From the NCBI RefSeq assembly GCF_042666505.1, contig NZ_JBHTDN010000001.1, positions 434,001 to 498,000 on the forward strand: 64,000 nt of DNA, written 5' to 3'. Source of the stretch: Parapedobacter sp042666505 (GTDB taxonomy: Bacteria; Bacteroidota; Bacteroidia; Sphingobacteriales; Sphingobacteriaceae). The position numbers and the translations under genes were made by a program. The notes beneath the pieces are model-generated. The model had not been told where the DNA came from and did no database searches. It saw only the letters and a program-made list of their open reading frames with translations. The first letter of the stretch is position 1; each line of letters begins with the position of its first letter. Positions 45,601-51,852 of this stretch are shown piece after piece.

Positions 45601-48600
45601 GCCGACCTGAACACGGACGGTGCCACGGGTACGGTTGTATGGTACAGCGCGGCTACGGGCGGTACACCGCTTGCTGCGGATGCGGCTTTGACGGCAGGTA
45701 CCTACTACGCTGCCCAGGTGGGCGAGAACTGCGAGAGCGCTGACCGGACGGCGGTGACGGTGACGATCACCGAAACCCCGGCACCGGCATTGACCGAGCT
45801 TGCGCAGGTGTTCTGCGAGATTGATATGCCGACGGTTGCCGACCTGAACACGGACGGTGCCACAGGTGCGGTTGTATGGTACAGCGCGGCCACGGGCGGC
45901 ACACCGCTTGCTGCGGATGCGGCTTTGACGGCAGGTACGTACTACGCTGCCCAGGTGGGCGAGAACTGCGAGAGCGCTGACCGGACGGCGGTGACGGTGA
46001 CGATCACCGAAACCCCGGCACCGGCATTGACCGAGCTTGCGCAGGTGTTCTGCGAGATTGATATGCCGACGGTTGCCGACCTGAACACGGACGGTGCCAC
46101 AGGTGCGGTTGTATGGTACAGCGCGGCCACGGGCGGCACACCGCTTGCTGCGGATGCGGCTTTGACGGCAGGTACGTACTACGCTGCCCAGGTGGGCGAG
46201 AACTGCGAGAGCGTTGACCGGACGGCGGTGACGGTGACGATCACCGAAACGCCGGCACCGACCATTGATAATGCAGCACCTGAATTCTGCGAAACGGATA
46301 ACATGACGTTGGCAGATCTGCAGGTGGCGGGTACCGACATTAAATGGTACGCTTCCGCAACATCCACAGAGGTGCTGCCAGCAACTACGGTACTTGAAAA
46401 CGGCGTGACCTACTACGCTACTCAAATGGGCGATAATTGTGAAAGTGCCGAAAGGTTGGCAGTAACACCTGTGATTAATGATTGTACCGCGTTATTGTCA
46501 ATAACCAAAACAGCCGATCAAGATCGCGTAATAGCTGGAGAGAGCACAACGTTTACGCTGACGATTACCAATGAAGGTCCGGGCGCTATTCAAAGTGGAG
46601 ATATCATCAAGCTGGGCGAGCGTCCAAGCGAAGGTGTTGTCATCACCGGCTACGAGGTAACCTCCGGCAACGGAACGGCTAATGGAAGTGGTAATTCCGC
46701 AACAGTAACGGCAAATGCCCTTATTCCTACGGGAGGTACTATTACGGTAAAAGTGACCGCGACTGTTGATGCGGATGCTCCAGAAACGATTGCCAACGGT
46801 ATCGATGTGTGGGGGCCAGATAAAGATCCGGAAACTGATCCGAAAGACGATGAGGACGATACGCCACCGATACCGGTAGACCGTGTGTCTACCTTGGGTA
46901 TCACCAAAGTGGCAGATGAGGCACGTGTGAAAGCGGGCGAGAGCACCAGCTTCACGCTGAACATTACTAACAACGGTCCTTCCTTTATCCAGGTTGGTAA
47001 GGAAATCAGTCTGACGGAACGTCCAGGTGAGGGTGTCACCATCACCGGATACGAAGTGACCGCCGGTACAGCTACCGTTGCCGGCAGCGGAAATACCGCG
47101 GTGTTAACGACAACGGGTAAGATTGCCGTAGGTGGTACCATTACGGTGAAAGTGACGGCAAATGTCGCCGCAAACGCGGGTGAAACCATCACCAACGGTA
47201 TTACGGTTTGGGGACCGGACAAAGATCCGGAAACCGATCCAGAGGATGATGAGGACGATACCCCACCCATACCGGTAGACCGTGAAGCGGTTTTGAGCAT
47301 CACGAAAGTGGCCGACCAAGCTCGGGTTAAGGCGGGCGAAAGCACTAGCTTCACATTAACGATTACCAACGAAGGTCCGGCTGTAATAGCGAGCGGTAAG
47401 GTGATCAGCCTGACGGAACGTCCGGGCCAAGGTGTAACCATCACCGGCTACGAGGTGACCTCGGGCAATGGTACAGCTGCCGGAACAGGCAACTCCGCAA
47501 CGGTGACCACGAGTGGAGCGATTGCTGTGGGCGCTACCATTGTTGTGAAGGTAACGGCGAATGTGGCCGCAAATGCGGGTGAAACCATTACCAACGGCAT
47601 CACGGTTTGGGGACCAGACAAAGATCCGGAAACCGATCCGGAGGATGACGAGGACGATACACCTCCGATCCCAGTAGATCACGAGTCTGTTTTGAGTGTT
47701 ACCAAATCAGCAAATGATCAACGTGTAATAGCGGGTGGAACCACCTCGTTTACCGTGACGGTAACCAATAATGGCCCGGCTGTTATCGCAGTAGGCAAAA
47801 CCATCGCAGTAGAAGAACGTCCGAGTGCAGGACTGGTGATTACCGGATATGACGTAACTTCTGGGAATGCAACTATTGGTGGAAGCGGAAATAACCGTCA
47901 ATTGACGACGACAGCAGCCATTGCGGTGGGCGGATCTATTACATTCGACATTACGGCAAACGTTACGGCACCCGCTGGCTCGACTATTTCGAACGGCATA
48001 GCGGTGTGGGGGCCCGATAAAAATCCTGGCACGGATGACGAAGACGACGAGGACGAAACACCTGAAATTCCGGTAGAACGGCCTTACGTGCTCAGCGTCG
48101 AGAAAGTTGCGGATCAATCGCTCGTGACTGCCGGACAGACCACTACCTTCACTGTGACTGTAACGAACAACGGACCGATGGCGATTGAATCCGGTAAGGA
48201 AATCGCGCTCCGGGAACGTCCGGGAGCGGGTGTGACCATTACAGGCTACCAAGTGGTTTCAGGTGCGGCGTCAGTTGTTGGTACCGGAAATCAAGCCACG
48301 ATTACAACAACCGATGTCATCGACGTAAATTCAATCATCGTAATTAAGATTACGGCAGACGTCGCCGCGACGGCCGCGGGTACTATTACAAATGGTATAA
48401 GCGTGTGGGCGCCCGACCGGGATCCGGATACCGACGATCCGGATGACGAGGACGACACAGACCCTGTTCCGGTGGATGCAACGTTGATTATTCCGAATCT
48501 GTTCACACCGAACGGCGATGGGTTGAACGACTTGTTTGTCATCAAAAACCTGCTGCAATACCAAGGTCGGGAATTGACGGTGATTAACCGGTGGGGCAAC

Positions 48601-48756
48601 CAGGTCTATAAGAGCAACAACTATAATAACGACTGGGATGGAGGTTCACTTGCTGAGGGTACGTACTATTATATCCTGCGCGTCCGCAATGGCAATAATG
48701 GCGAATGGCGGATCTATAAAGGTGCTGTAGCCCTCATTAGAGTAACCGGTCGCTAA
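36676..48756 (+). CDS. 4026-aa T9SS cargo protein 3 (SprB-like adhesin, type-B sorting domain)
   Basis: It has a signal peptide (hydrophobic 'FIICCVAAIVVLFSPFG', cut near VMGQ). About residues 40-1475 are built from ~360-residue modules repeated three times plus partial copies (motifs 'NxAVDGDFDSYATV', 'KTAYVRIDY', 'RIVQDxxGRYYIAI', 'YDRVxV'). Next come DUF11-type domains (about 1479-2030, 'VVYTIHVRNTGQVALQDL'), Ig-like domains with 'CEGEEIQLTA' (2035-2370), another partial module (2370-2680), four near-identical 79-aa repeats (2878-3193), five 133-aa DUF11-like repeats with acidic linkers (about 3273-3938) and a gliding-motility C-terminal domain ('IPNLFTPNGDGLNDLFVI', 3937-4026). It should be secreted by T9SS and form long surface filaments for adhesion or gliding. 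The PorP/SprF and PorE-like genes directly follow. Confidence 0.92.
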   Translation: MEASSTYLKTNFLNFIICCVAAIVVLFSPFGEVMGQEREYANNVSSGIRAWRQLIGEAGEVNNPPSEIASATPSGVVGTNFSASLQATTMTIPLLNIGANGEAWVQYKFADNLTPGTKVLIPFDLPTSAGVNLDLLNLVGGLLGLVESNIVNASVYSGATSSSNGTEITAGIYKDIVRDAEGNLCFLVTSTGSNFNSVRFSLRYQTSLLGINLGSSLTSKTYDAYYLEGVDACTSVLITDLGRSQGINVDLSETVINPEFVIDENTSNYSEIRLGLLAAGATASQNIYFPELSEPNSTLNVRLQVNPTALNVNLLGAYGVRAYNGNTQVFEQVINGGLIGGLDVLGLLGSGGIVTIPFDVAGQYDRVEVVLNSTANLNVGSGLRLYGVSRTSASCPPPPPTPSPLIDPVCANATIVAMQNVDDGQNAVDGDFDSYATVRSDAGVLIGLGGNEGHLEVAFDSPVPVGKTAYVRIDYDENVLKALLAGSLGNVVAYLLDNLVLGNHYFDVVLTNSGSPVLTTSGNDFFDNANGQVRIVQDRLGRYYIAIKAEEEFTNIRLVDHTVAALGVLAPDKYLNVYSVCYENSDEICDPAFATYVDGSGISLGVTPLGNVGVTDAPHVIDGNPTTASKINIGNVGVGASVYQYVNYHSLSAETDHFRVKLKMPGGAVTAEVLGSIVIKAFNGNEEVYSQRLTSGLISGADLLELIANQEMLNIPIAPGRAFDRVAVGIESLVSANVIDNPLEIYSIERFSADCPDPELTIPDPTETPFEQASCEAEVVAWDHANFPHRAADGNNETFATLSASSGALLGIGAYSGFLEYEFATEIPANKTTYIRIDMEDDLLGRFLSGTLGTLVDNVGGLLLGDHYFSIEAKPSINGNPVLTGSSQSGFTDVEGGDLRLVQDNIGRYYIAVTPDEPYRNIRITEHFPALVGTTQGGSEMNIYEACQEIGVDACLPAQFTSFDQTGLSLGALNGAGVINADHAINGNSSDYSEISTGTVAVAAEVSQRIYFNQLSQPGDELRIRLQMSAPTLLTVDVLGNYEVVTYNGSQEQETFTLQDGGLINDLNLLNILFNSGGIQTLTFETQLPYDRVDVKVNSLLNATLSSPVRLYEVKRIGAGCPPDPATESPFENPTCITEVVAASNADDIQNLFDEDFDTYAVLNSGAGTLLGINEYEGFVELGFGQTIEAGKTAYVRIDFDPTLLDNLLGGSIGGALASVVNNLVLGDHYFSVQAKNNDAIVLQGGSNNNFGGNTDRIRIVQDKFGRYYIAITPSQEFNAIRITDHTNSALGLLTQPNTMHVYGACVDNPTADCQPVFVTSFDATGLDLDLADLGGSGVTDASHAIDDNTDNYSQINLGAVAVGKSVEQYFDFRKPALPSEVVNVTLSYEMGAVDLNLLGSIEIKAYNDLVEVAELEWNGGIINGVNVLGLLNNGGRATIPFAPGVEYDRISVGISGVAGLSVLPALRVYAVEKDCNVPQFVAWKSYVVDGDATVASVKGGEEVVYTIHVRNTGQVALQDLIITDALPANTTFVESADGTLDGNTVTFSGIDVPVDGEATVSFTVAVDANLTGVSEIVNVALIKTDASDPGKETFPPLDNQNPTDPDESGDTGTIIPVEQISSLVSWKAYAITGGASTTSVSGGETVEYSIYVRNLGNQDLTNVVISDVLPEGVDYVSGGSLSGNTVQFTIGTLPVGATSDPQVFTVTVNENLTGIDVVRNVATVVSDEIAVPEESFPPIDNENPTDPDDSGDTGTDIPVDHVSSVVSWKAYEVNGDATVTAVSGGETVEYTIYVRNTGNVNLTNLTISDVLPAGVTWVSGGNHAGGTVTFTIPTLVVGATSPGLTFTVEVAEDLTGIDVIRNVATVVSDEVTTPEESFPPVDNENPTDPDDTGDTGTEIPVEAIHDIDIALNGVSDGANTGQAISGDNITYTVTVTNTGNKDLTGVTVDGLVPTNTTFVSSADGGTESGGDVSFPPFDLAVGETRTFTYVVEVVAFDPDDVTSIDNTATVTFRNEDDTADETKTAEHSMPTDCVTVSAGNIALDADQDAICEGEEIQLTATLNGVTIPDAIFLWYTNAGLTGTPMQGATITVSPTASTTYYVVVNGAGFCFNNPPATISVTVEETPEVPTITIVGGDAEICEGESVELTATAGAASYIWYLDGVELTGETSATLVADEDGVYTVKALNATGCESGISAGVTVEVLPLPAQPTITYDGVPEICEGSVIILTSSATTGNQWYKDGVALADSTRQQLVVTEGGDYTVVVTGPNGCPSAPSDAVTIAANPTPKITLDGPANYAIAIGGTVQLPGVTTDPAGATVTWLDPDGNPVSGTVGPFNTPGTYIYTVVAESGDCSTTTSISIVVFDPNACPPGYERIYATEVIGSTAGITSPNSAIGGDLVDSANVQIPLLLFGVRNFDLGFGQSFTSEDIHVKLGTRQGVDLLGGVEVSLQPLQDGTPVGTAVSLNSGWLLSLLAGADQGDVMIPTADDVTFNGVRVRVRSALISLAGAIDVHAAYVNTKVTELADCEEVSDILTGSTSGVLGSLNGVTNKWAVAEDDLSQFATIRQNVGVAGHVHLTTIYPSQAKAGDSVQVILRNPSGGLLDASVLAGIWVRAYNGNTLVKETAVSGALLNVRLLDGSSDINIVSFPVETPFDRVEVRAGGIASALTSLDVFRIQRIADINIVAPVPVDGIVEVCQGGDITLEADDCGTTYEWYENMTGGTAIAEGLVFTVPTDWAPGLRTLYVQPKRFGCDYGARIPIVINVLESPTADDITVEADEDIYCVEDEVVLTATAVATIADPQFNWYFDADKSEPIVDGAEVNGATYTILNGEMTISGLSAGNYTYYVSVRSGADGCENGAGDLASITITVDEEPAPVLTELAQVFCEIDMPTVADLNTDGTTGTVVWYSAATGGTPLAADAALTAGTYYAAQVGENCESADRTAVTVTITEPPAPALTELAQVFCEIDMPTVADLNTDGATGTVVWYSAATGGTPLAADAALTAGTYYAAQVGENCESADRTAVTVTITETPAPALTELAQVFCEIDMPTVADLNTDGATGAVVWYSAATGGTPLAADAALTAGTYYAAQVGENCESADRTAVTVTITETPAPALTELAQVFCEIDMPTVADLNTDGATGAVVWYSAATGGTPLAADAALTAGTYYAAQVGENCESVDRTAVTVTITETPAPTIDNAAPEFCETDNMTLADLQVAGTDIKWYASATSTEVLPATTVLENGVTYYATQMGDNCESAERLAVTPVINDCTALLSITKTADQDRVIAGESTTFTLTITNEGPGAIQSGDIIKLGERPSEGVVITGYEVTSGNGTANGSGNSATVTANALIPTGGTITVKVTATVDADAPETIANGIDVWGPDKDPETDPKDDEDDTPPIPVDRVSTLGITKVADEARVKAGESTSFTLNITNNGPSFIQVGKEISLTERPGEGVTITGYEVTAGTATVAGSGNTAVLTTTGKIAVGGTITVKVTANVAANAGETITNGITVWGPDKDPETDPEDDEDDTPPIPVDREAVLSITKVADQARVKAGESTSFTLTITNEGPAVIASGKVISLTERPGQGVTITGYEVTSGNGTAAGTGNSATVTTSGAIAVGATIVVKVTANVAANAGETITNGITVWGPDKDPETDPEDDEDDTPPIPVDHESVLSVTKSANDQRVIAGGTTSFTVTVTNNGPAVIAVGKTIAVEERPSAGLVITGYDVTSGNATIGGSGNNRQLTTTAAIAVGGSITFDITANVTAPAGSTISNGIAVWGPDKNPGTDDEDDEDETPEIPVERPYVLSVEKVADQSLVTAGQTTTFTVTVTNNGPMAIESGKEIALRERPGAGVTITGYQVVSGAASVVGTGNQATITTTDVIDVNSIIVIKITADVAATAAGTITNGISVWAPDRDPDTDDPDDEDDTDPVPVDATLIIPNLFTPNGDGLNDLFVIKNLLQYQGRELTVINRWGNQVYKSNNYNNDWDGGSLAEGTYYYILRVRNGNNGEWRIYKGAVALIRVTGR
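45307..46254 (+). repeat. Four tandem 237-bp repeats in cargo 3
   Basis: Units start at 45307, 45544, 45781 and 46018 and encode a 79-residue Ig-like domain ('LAQVFCEIDMPTVADLN', 'VWYSAATGGTPLA', 'YYAAQVGENCES'). Units 2 to 4 differ at only a few bases. A fifth, strongly diverged unit begins at 46255. The identity at third codon positions points to recent expansion or ongoing homogenisation. Confidence 0.95.
46495..48489 (+). repeat. Five exact-period 399-bp repeats in cargo 3
   Basis: The conserved Leu codon of the motif 'LSITKxADQxRV' falls at 46495, 46894, 47293, 47692 and 48091, an exact 399-bp (133-aa) period. Each unit is a DUF11-like beta-sandwich ending in an acidic linker of the form 'WGPDKDPETDPEDDEDD' plus Pro residues. 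The units are more diverged than the 237-bp repeats, so they are older. Confidence 0.9.
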
Positions 48757-48764
48757 ATGAAGAT

Positions 48765-48793
48765 AACCTGCCGAGCGATACGCTCGGCAGGTT
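48765..48793 (+). terminator. 13-bp perfect hairpin between cargo 3 and its PorP/SprF gene
   Basis: AACCTGCCGAGCG (48765-48777), loop ATA, CGCTCGGCAGGTT (48781-48793), nine bases after the cargo stop. The stem is GC-rich but no T-run follows (CACTAAAACG). It may be a partial terminator or a processing/stability element that lowers or separates expression of the downstream genes. Confidence 0.5.
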
Positions 48794-48839
48794 CACTAAA
48801 ACGATGCTGATTTGACCACATCCAATAACAGATAAAGAC

Positions 48840-49802
48840 ATGAAGAAGTATTATTTTCTATTGCTAATAGTCCTTTTATCCGCTCCTGCATTTGCCCAGC
48901 AGGTGGTGCAGTACAGCCAGTATATGTTCAATGGGTTGTATATCAACCCTGCGTATGCCGGTTATCGTGGACCCGTAAATTTTCATACGTATTACCGGTC
49001 GCAATGGACTGGAATGCCTGGTGGACCAAGTACGCTGGCTTTAGCGGCGGATATGCGTACCTCGGGAGATAATGTCGGGTTGGGGTTAAATTTAATGAGT
49101 GACCGAGTGGGATTGGAAAAACGAGTTTATGCCTATGCAAATTATGCATACCGCCTGCGTGTTGGTTGGGATCCCGAGGATAGACTGGCGTTCGGCCTAG
49201 GATTGGGGTTTATCCATTCGGGATTTGATAATGCTGCGGCACGTACCCAGGATCCGGAGTCTATCAACATTGAAAATTCGTTTTTACCCGATGCCCGGTT
49301 CGGCGTATTTTATTCTACCAATACTTTTTATGCAGGTGTTGGCGTAGACAATTTGATTTCGCAACTCATATTCAACGACGATAACGGAAGTACCCGTATT
49401 CCTCCGGTTACACAATATTACATTACCGGCGGCGGCATCGTTCCGTTAGCTACCGACATTCTATTGAAACCATCTATTTTGGTGAAAAATGCAAATAATG
49501 CGGGAAACCGTGCGTGGACAACGGATTTGAATGCAGCTGTCATTTTTGCCGAGCAGTTTACGTTTGGACTTTCTTACCGTACCGCGCTTTCCAATGGAGA
49601 GCAACTGAGCGAAAGCCTGAAACGGCCAAACTCGATCATCGCCCTCGCGGAATTTGTCGCAGCAGGTCAGTTTCGCATTGGCTATTCCTTTGATTATGCA
49701 CTCAATCGAATTAACAACCAGGTGGGGGGAACTCATGAAATATCGTTGGGATATTCGCTGAGTAGAGGAACGCAGCGCGTACGTACACCGCGCTACTTCT
49801 AA
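48840..49802 (+). CDS. PorP/SprF family T9SS outer-membrane protein, copy 3
   Basis: 320 aa with a signal peptide (MKKYYFLLLIVLLSAPAFA, then QQVVQYSQYMFNG) and the classic PorP/SprF start 'YSQYMFNGLYINPAYAGYRG'. Later strands such as 'SQWTGMPGGPSTLALAADM' and the end 'GGTHEISLGYSL' are typical. It is clearly the canonical form and only distantly related to the two 300-aa copies in region 1. It sits between the giant cargo and a PorE-like OmpA gene, the order known from SprB-type adhesin loci, where SprF is needed to deliver its cargo to the surface. Confidence 0.93.
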   Translation: MKKYYFLLLIVLLSAPAFAQQVVQYSQYMFNGLYINPAYAGYRGPVNFHTYYRSQWTGMPGGPSTLALAADMRTSGDNVGLGLNLMSDRVGLEKRVYAYANYAYRLRVGWDPEDRLAFGLGLGFIHSGFDNAAARTQDPESINIENSFLPDARFGVFYSTNTFYAGVGVDNLISQLIFNDDNGSTRIPPVTQYYITGGGIVPLATDILLKPSILVKNANNAGNRAWTTDLNAAVIFAEQFTFGLSYRTALSNGEQLSESLKRPNSIIALAEFVAAGQFRIGYSFDYALNRINNQVGGTHEISLGYSLSRGTQRVRTPRYF

Positions 49803-49853
49803 TTTGGGACATTTATTAATCCATGCTGACACGCTACAAAATAACACCTACCT

Positions 49854-51794
49854 ATGAAATTCTTTAATAATACGGTTACGCTGGTTTTTGGATTCTGTTT
49901 ATTAGCGGTCTTACCCCTGCGAGCACAGTATTCCCTGTTGAAATCTGCTGATCGGGAGTTCGACACATTTAACTTTGTAAAAGCCATAGAGCTTTATCAA
50001 CGGGCATACGAGGTGAAAGCCGATATCAGAACAGCGGAACGTTTGGCAGAGTCTTACTACCACATCCGGAATTACCGCGAGGCGGAAACCTGGTACGCGC
50101 GTTTGGCCAACCATGACGAAGCAAAGATCGACCATATCCTGCAATATGGCCATGTGCTCCGTAATAACTCCAAATTCAGGGAAGCCAAGGCACAATATCA
50201 ACGTGTTGCTTTGAAAGCGGAAGGTATCATTTCGCGTGAGGAACTTGCGATGTTGTATGCCTCTTGCGATTCGGCCGTGGTGTGGTTAGAAAATCCGATG
50301 AAAGCCGTCGAGGTGAAAAATCAGAAGAACTGGAATAGTCCGCAGGCCGAGTTTGGCGCTACAAAAGGACCGGATGGCCTTTATTTTGCATCGGATCGGT
50401 TTGATGGGGCTGCCAAGCCGGACGTCATCTACGGGTGGACAGGAAACCCCTATCTATCTATGTATGTTGCGAAGGAGGAGTCGGTGGGCAAGGTCGACGC
50501 CAAATGGGGAGACGGGGCCAATCATTTTGGGCCTGCGACGTTTTCCAAACAACGGAATGAAGTCTATTTTGCGGTAACCCGTAACCTGACCCGCGAGGAA
50601 AAACGTAACGCAGGGAAGGATGTTACGGTGAATATCGAAATTTTTTCGAATTCATTAGACGCCGCAAATTGGGGTGAAGGCGCGGTTCCTTTTCGTTACA
50701 ATAATATTACGGAGTGGTCGGTTGGCGATCCTTTCCTGTCCACGTCGGGCGATACACTTTATTTTACCTCTGATATGTCGGGAGGTAAGGGAGGAACTGA
50801 TATCTATTATGTCGTCCGTCAGGGAGACGGAGCTTGGGGCGATGCGGTCAATTTAGGCGACGCAGTCAATACGCCCGGTGATGAGCGGTTTCCGGCGATC
50901 GATAACCAAGGCGACTTTTACTTTTCGTCGGATGGCCATTTGGGTATGGGCGGATTGGATGTGTATCGATTGGAGAAAAACGGAACCTCAGCCAAAGCCG
51001 TTAACTTAGGCTTCCCATTTAATTCACCTTATGACGACTTTTCCATCCGTTTTGATAGGGAATTGGAAGGATATGTAGCTTCAAACCGGAGCGGTGGCGC
51101 CGGAGCGGATGATATCTATTGGTTTAACCTGAATAAGGTGGTGCAAATTGATCTAGAGGGAGGAGTCTACAACGAAAAGACCAAGTTGCCCGTTTCCGGG
51201 GCGAGGGTGACCCTTACGCCAGCCGGAGATGAGATGAACGCCGTGGTCGTTAACGCCGGGTCGGACGGAAAATTTAAGTTTAATTTGGCGGAAAATACAG
51301 ATTACACCCTTACTGCCGAGCAGACCGGATTTCGAGCATTTACACCAATGGCTTTTTCCACTTCAGGCATCGATTCCAGCACCACGCTGCAAAAAGATAT
51401 TTATCTGTCTCCGGTTGAAGAGAAGGAAGTCGTCGTACTGCGTAATATCTATTTTGACTTCGACAAGGCGGACATCCGCCCAGACGCGGCATTGGAATTG
51501 GATAAAATAGCTGCATTTTTAAATAGTGACCCTAGTGTGCGCATTGAACTGAGTGCACATGCGGACTCCAGAGGAACAGCTGCGTATAATATAAAATTGA
51601 CTCAGCGGCGTGCTGATTCGGCGGTAGCCTACTTGGTCAGCAAAGGAATCGCGGCCGACCGTTTGGTAGCGAAGGGATATGGTTTTACGAAACTGGCTAA
51701 CCATTGCGCCAAAGGCGTAGAATGTACGGAAGAGGAGCATCAGTGGAACAGGCGTGTGGAGTTTTTCGTAATTGGAAATGGGGATAAAGAATAA
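49854..51794 (+). CDS. OmpA-family protein with TPR and PD40 propeller (PorE-like)
   Basis: 646 aa. A signal peptide (ending LPLRAQ) precedes TPR-like helices (about 25-150, 'FNFVKAIELYQRAYEVK'), a PD40/WD40-like beta-propeller (about 165-420, 'GLYFASDRFDG', 'GDTLYFTSDMSGGKGGTDIYY'), a carboxypeptidase-regulatory-like domain (about 432-510, 'NEKTKLPVSGARVTLTP') and an OmpA peptidoglycan-binding domain (about 525-640, 'IYFDFDKADIRPDAALELDKI', 'RGTAAYNIKLTQRRADSAVAYL'). This layout matches PorE and relatives that tie T9SS surface complexes to peptidoglycan. It lies 51 bases after PorP/SprF copy 3 and ends at a strong terminator. Confidence 0.92.
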   Translation: MKFFNNTVTLVFGFCLLAVLPLRAQYSLLKSADREFDTFNFVKAIELYQRAYEVKADIRTAERLAESYYHIRNYREAETWYARLANHDEAKIDHILQYGHVLRNNSKFREAKAQYQRVALKAEGIISREELAMLYASCDSAVVWLENPMKAVEVKNQKNWNSPQAEFGATKGPDGLYFASDRFDGAAKPDVIYGWTGNPYLSMYVAKEESVGKVDAKWGDGANHFGPATFSKQRNEVYFAVTRNLTREEKRNAGKDVTVNIEIFSNSLDAANWGEGAVPFRYNNITEWSVGDPFLSTSGDTLYFTSDMSGGKGGTDIYYVVRQGDGAWGDAVNLGDAVNTPGDERFPAIDNQGDFYFSSDGHLGMGGLDVYRLEKNGTSAKAVNLGFPFNSPYDDFSIRFDRELEGYVASNRSGGAGADDIYWFNLNKVVQIDLEGGVYNEKTKLPVSGARVTLTPAGDEMNAVVVNAGSDGKFKFNLAENTDYTLTAEQTGFRAFTPMAFSTSGIDSSTTLQKDIYLSPVEEKEVVVLRNIYFDFDKADIRPDAALELDKIAAFLNSDPSVRIELSAHADSRGTAAYNIKLTQRRADSAVAYLVSKGIAADRLVAKGYGFTKLANHCAKGVECTEEEHQWNRRVEFFVIGNGDKE

Positions 51795-51820
51795 CGGATT
51801 TTGTCCATGCCGATCCTTAC

Positions 51821-51848
51821 AATACCCTCTAGAAGGGTATTTTTTTTG
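51821..51848 (+). terminator. Intrinsic terminator of the cargo 3 operon
   Basis: AATACCCT (51821-51828), loop CTAGA, AGGGTATT (51834-51841), followed by a run of T. It lies 26 bases after the OmpA-family stop and before the convergent TPR-like gene: a classical plus-strand terminator. Confidence 0.85.
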
Positions 51849-51852
51849 GTTT

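Noticed and set aside
45307..46254. Regular repeats that could be taken for a CRISPR array
   Set aside because: Units are 237 bp, contiguous without unique spacers, and in frame as protein domains.
45199..46425. A 408-codon open frame on the minus strand inside the 4026-aa gene
   Set aside because: It is the antisense reading of the 237-bp repeats and of GC-rich codons of the cargo gene. Its repetitive Arg/His/Cys-rich product has no plausible fold, and the plus-strand gene is continuous.
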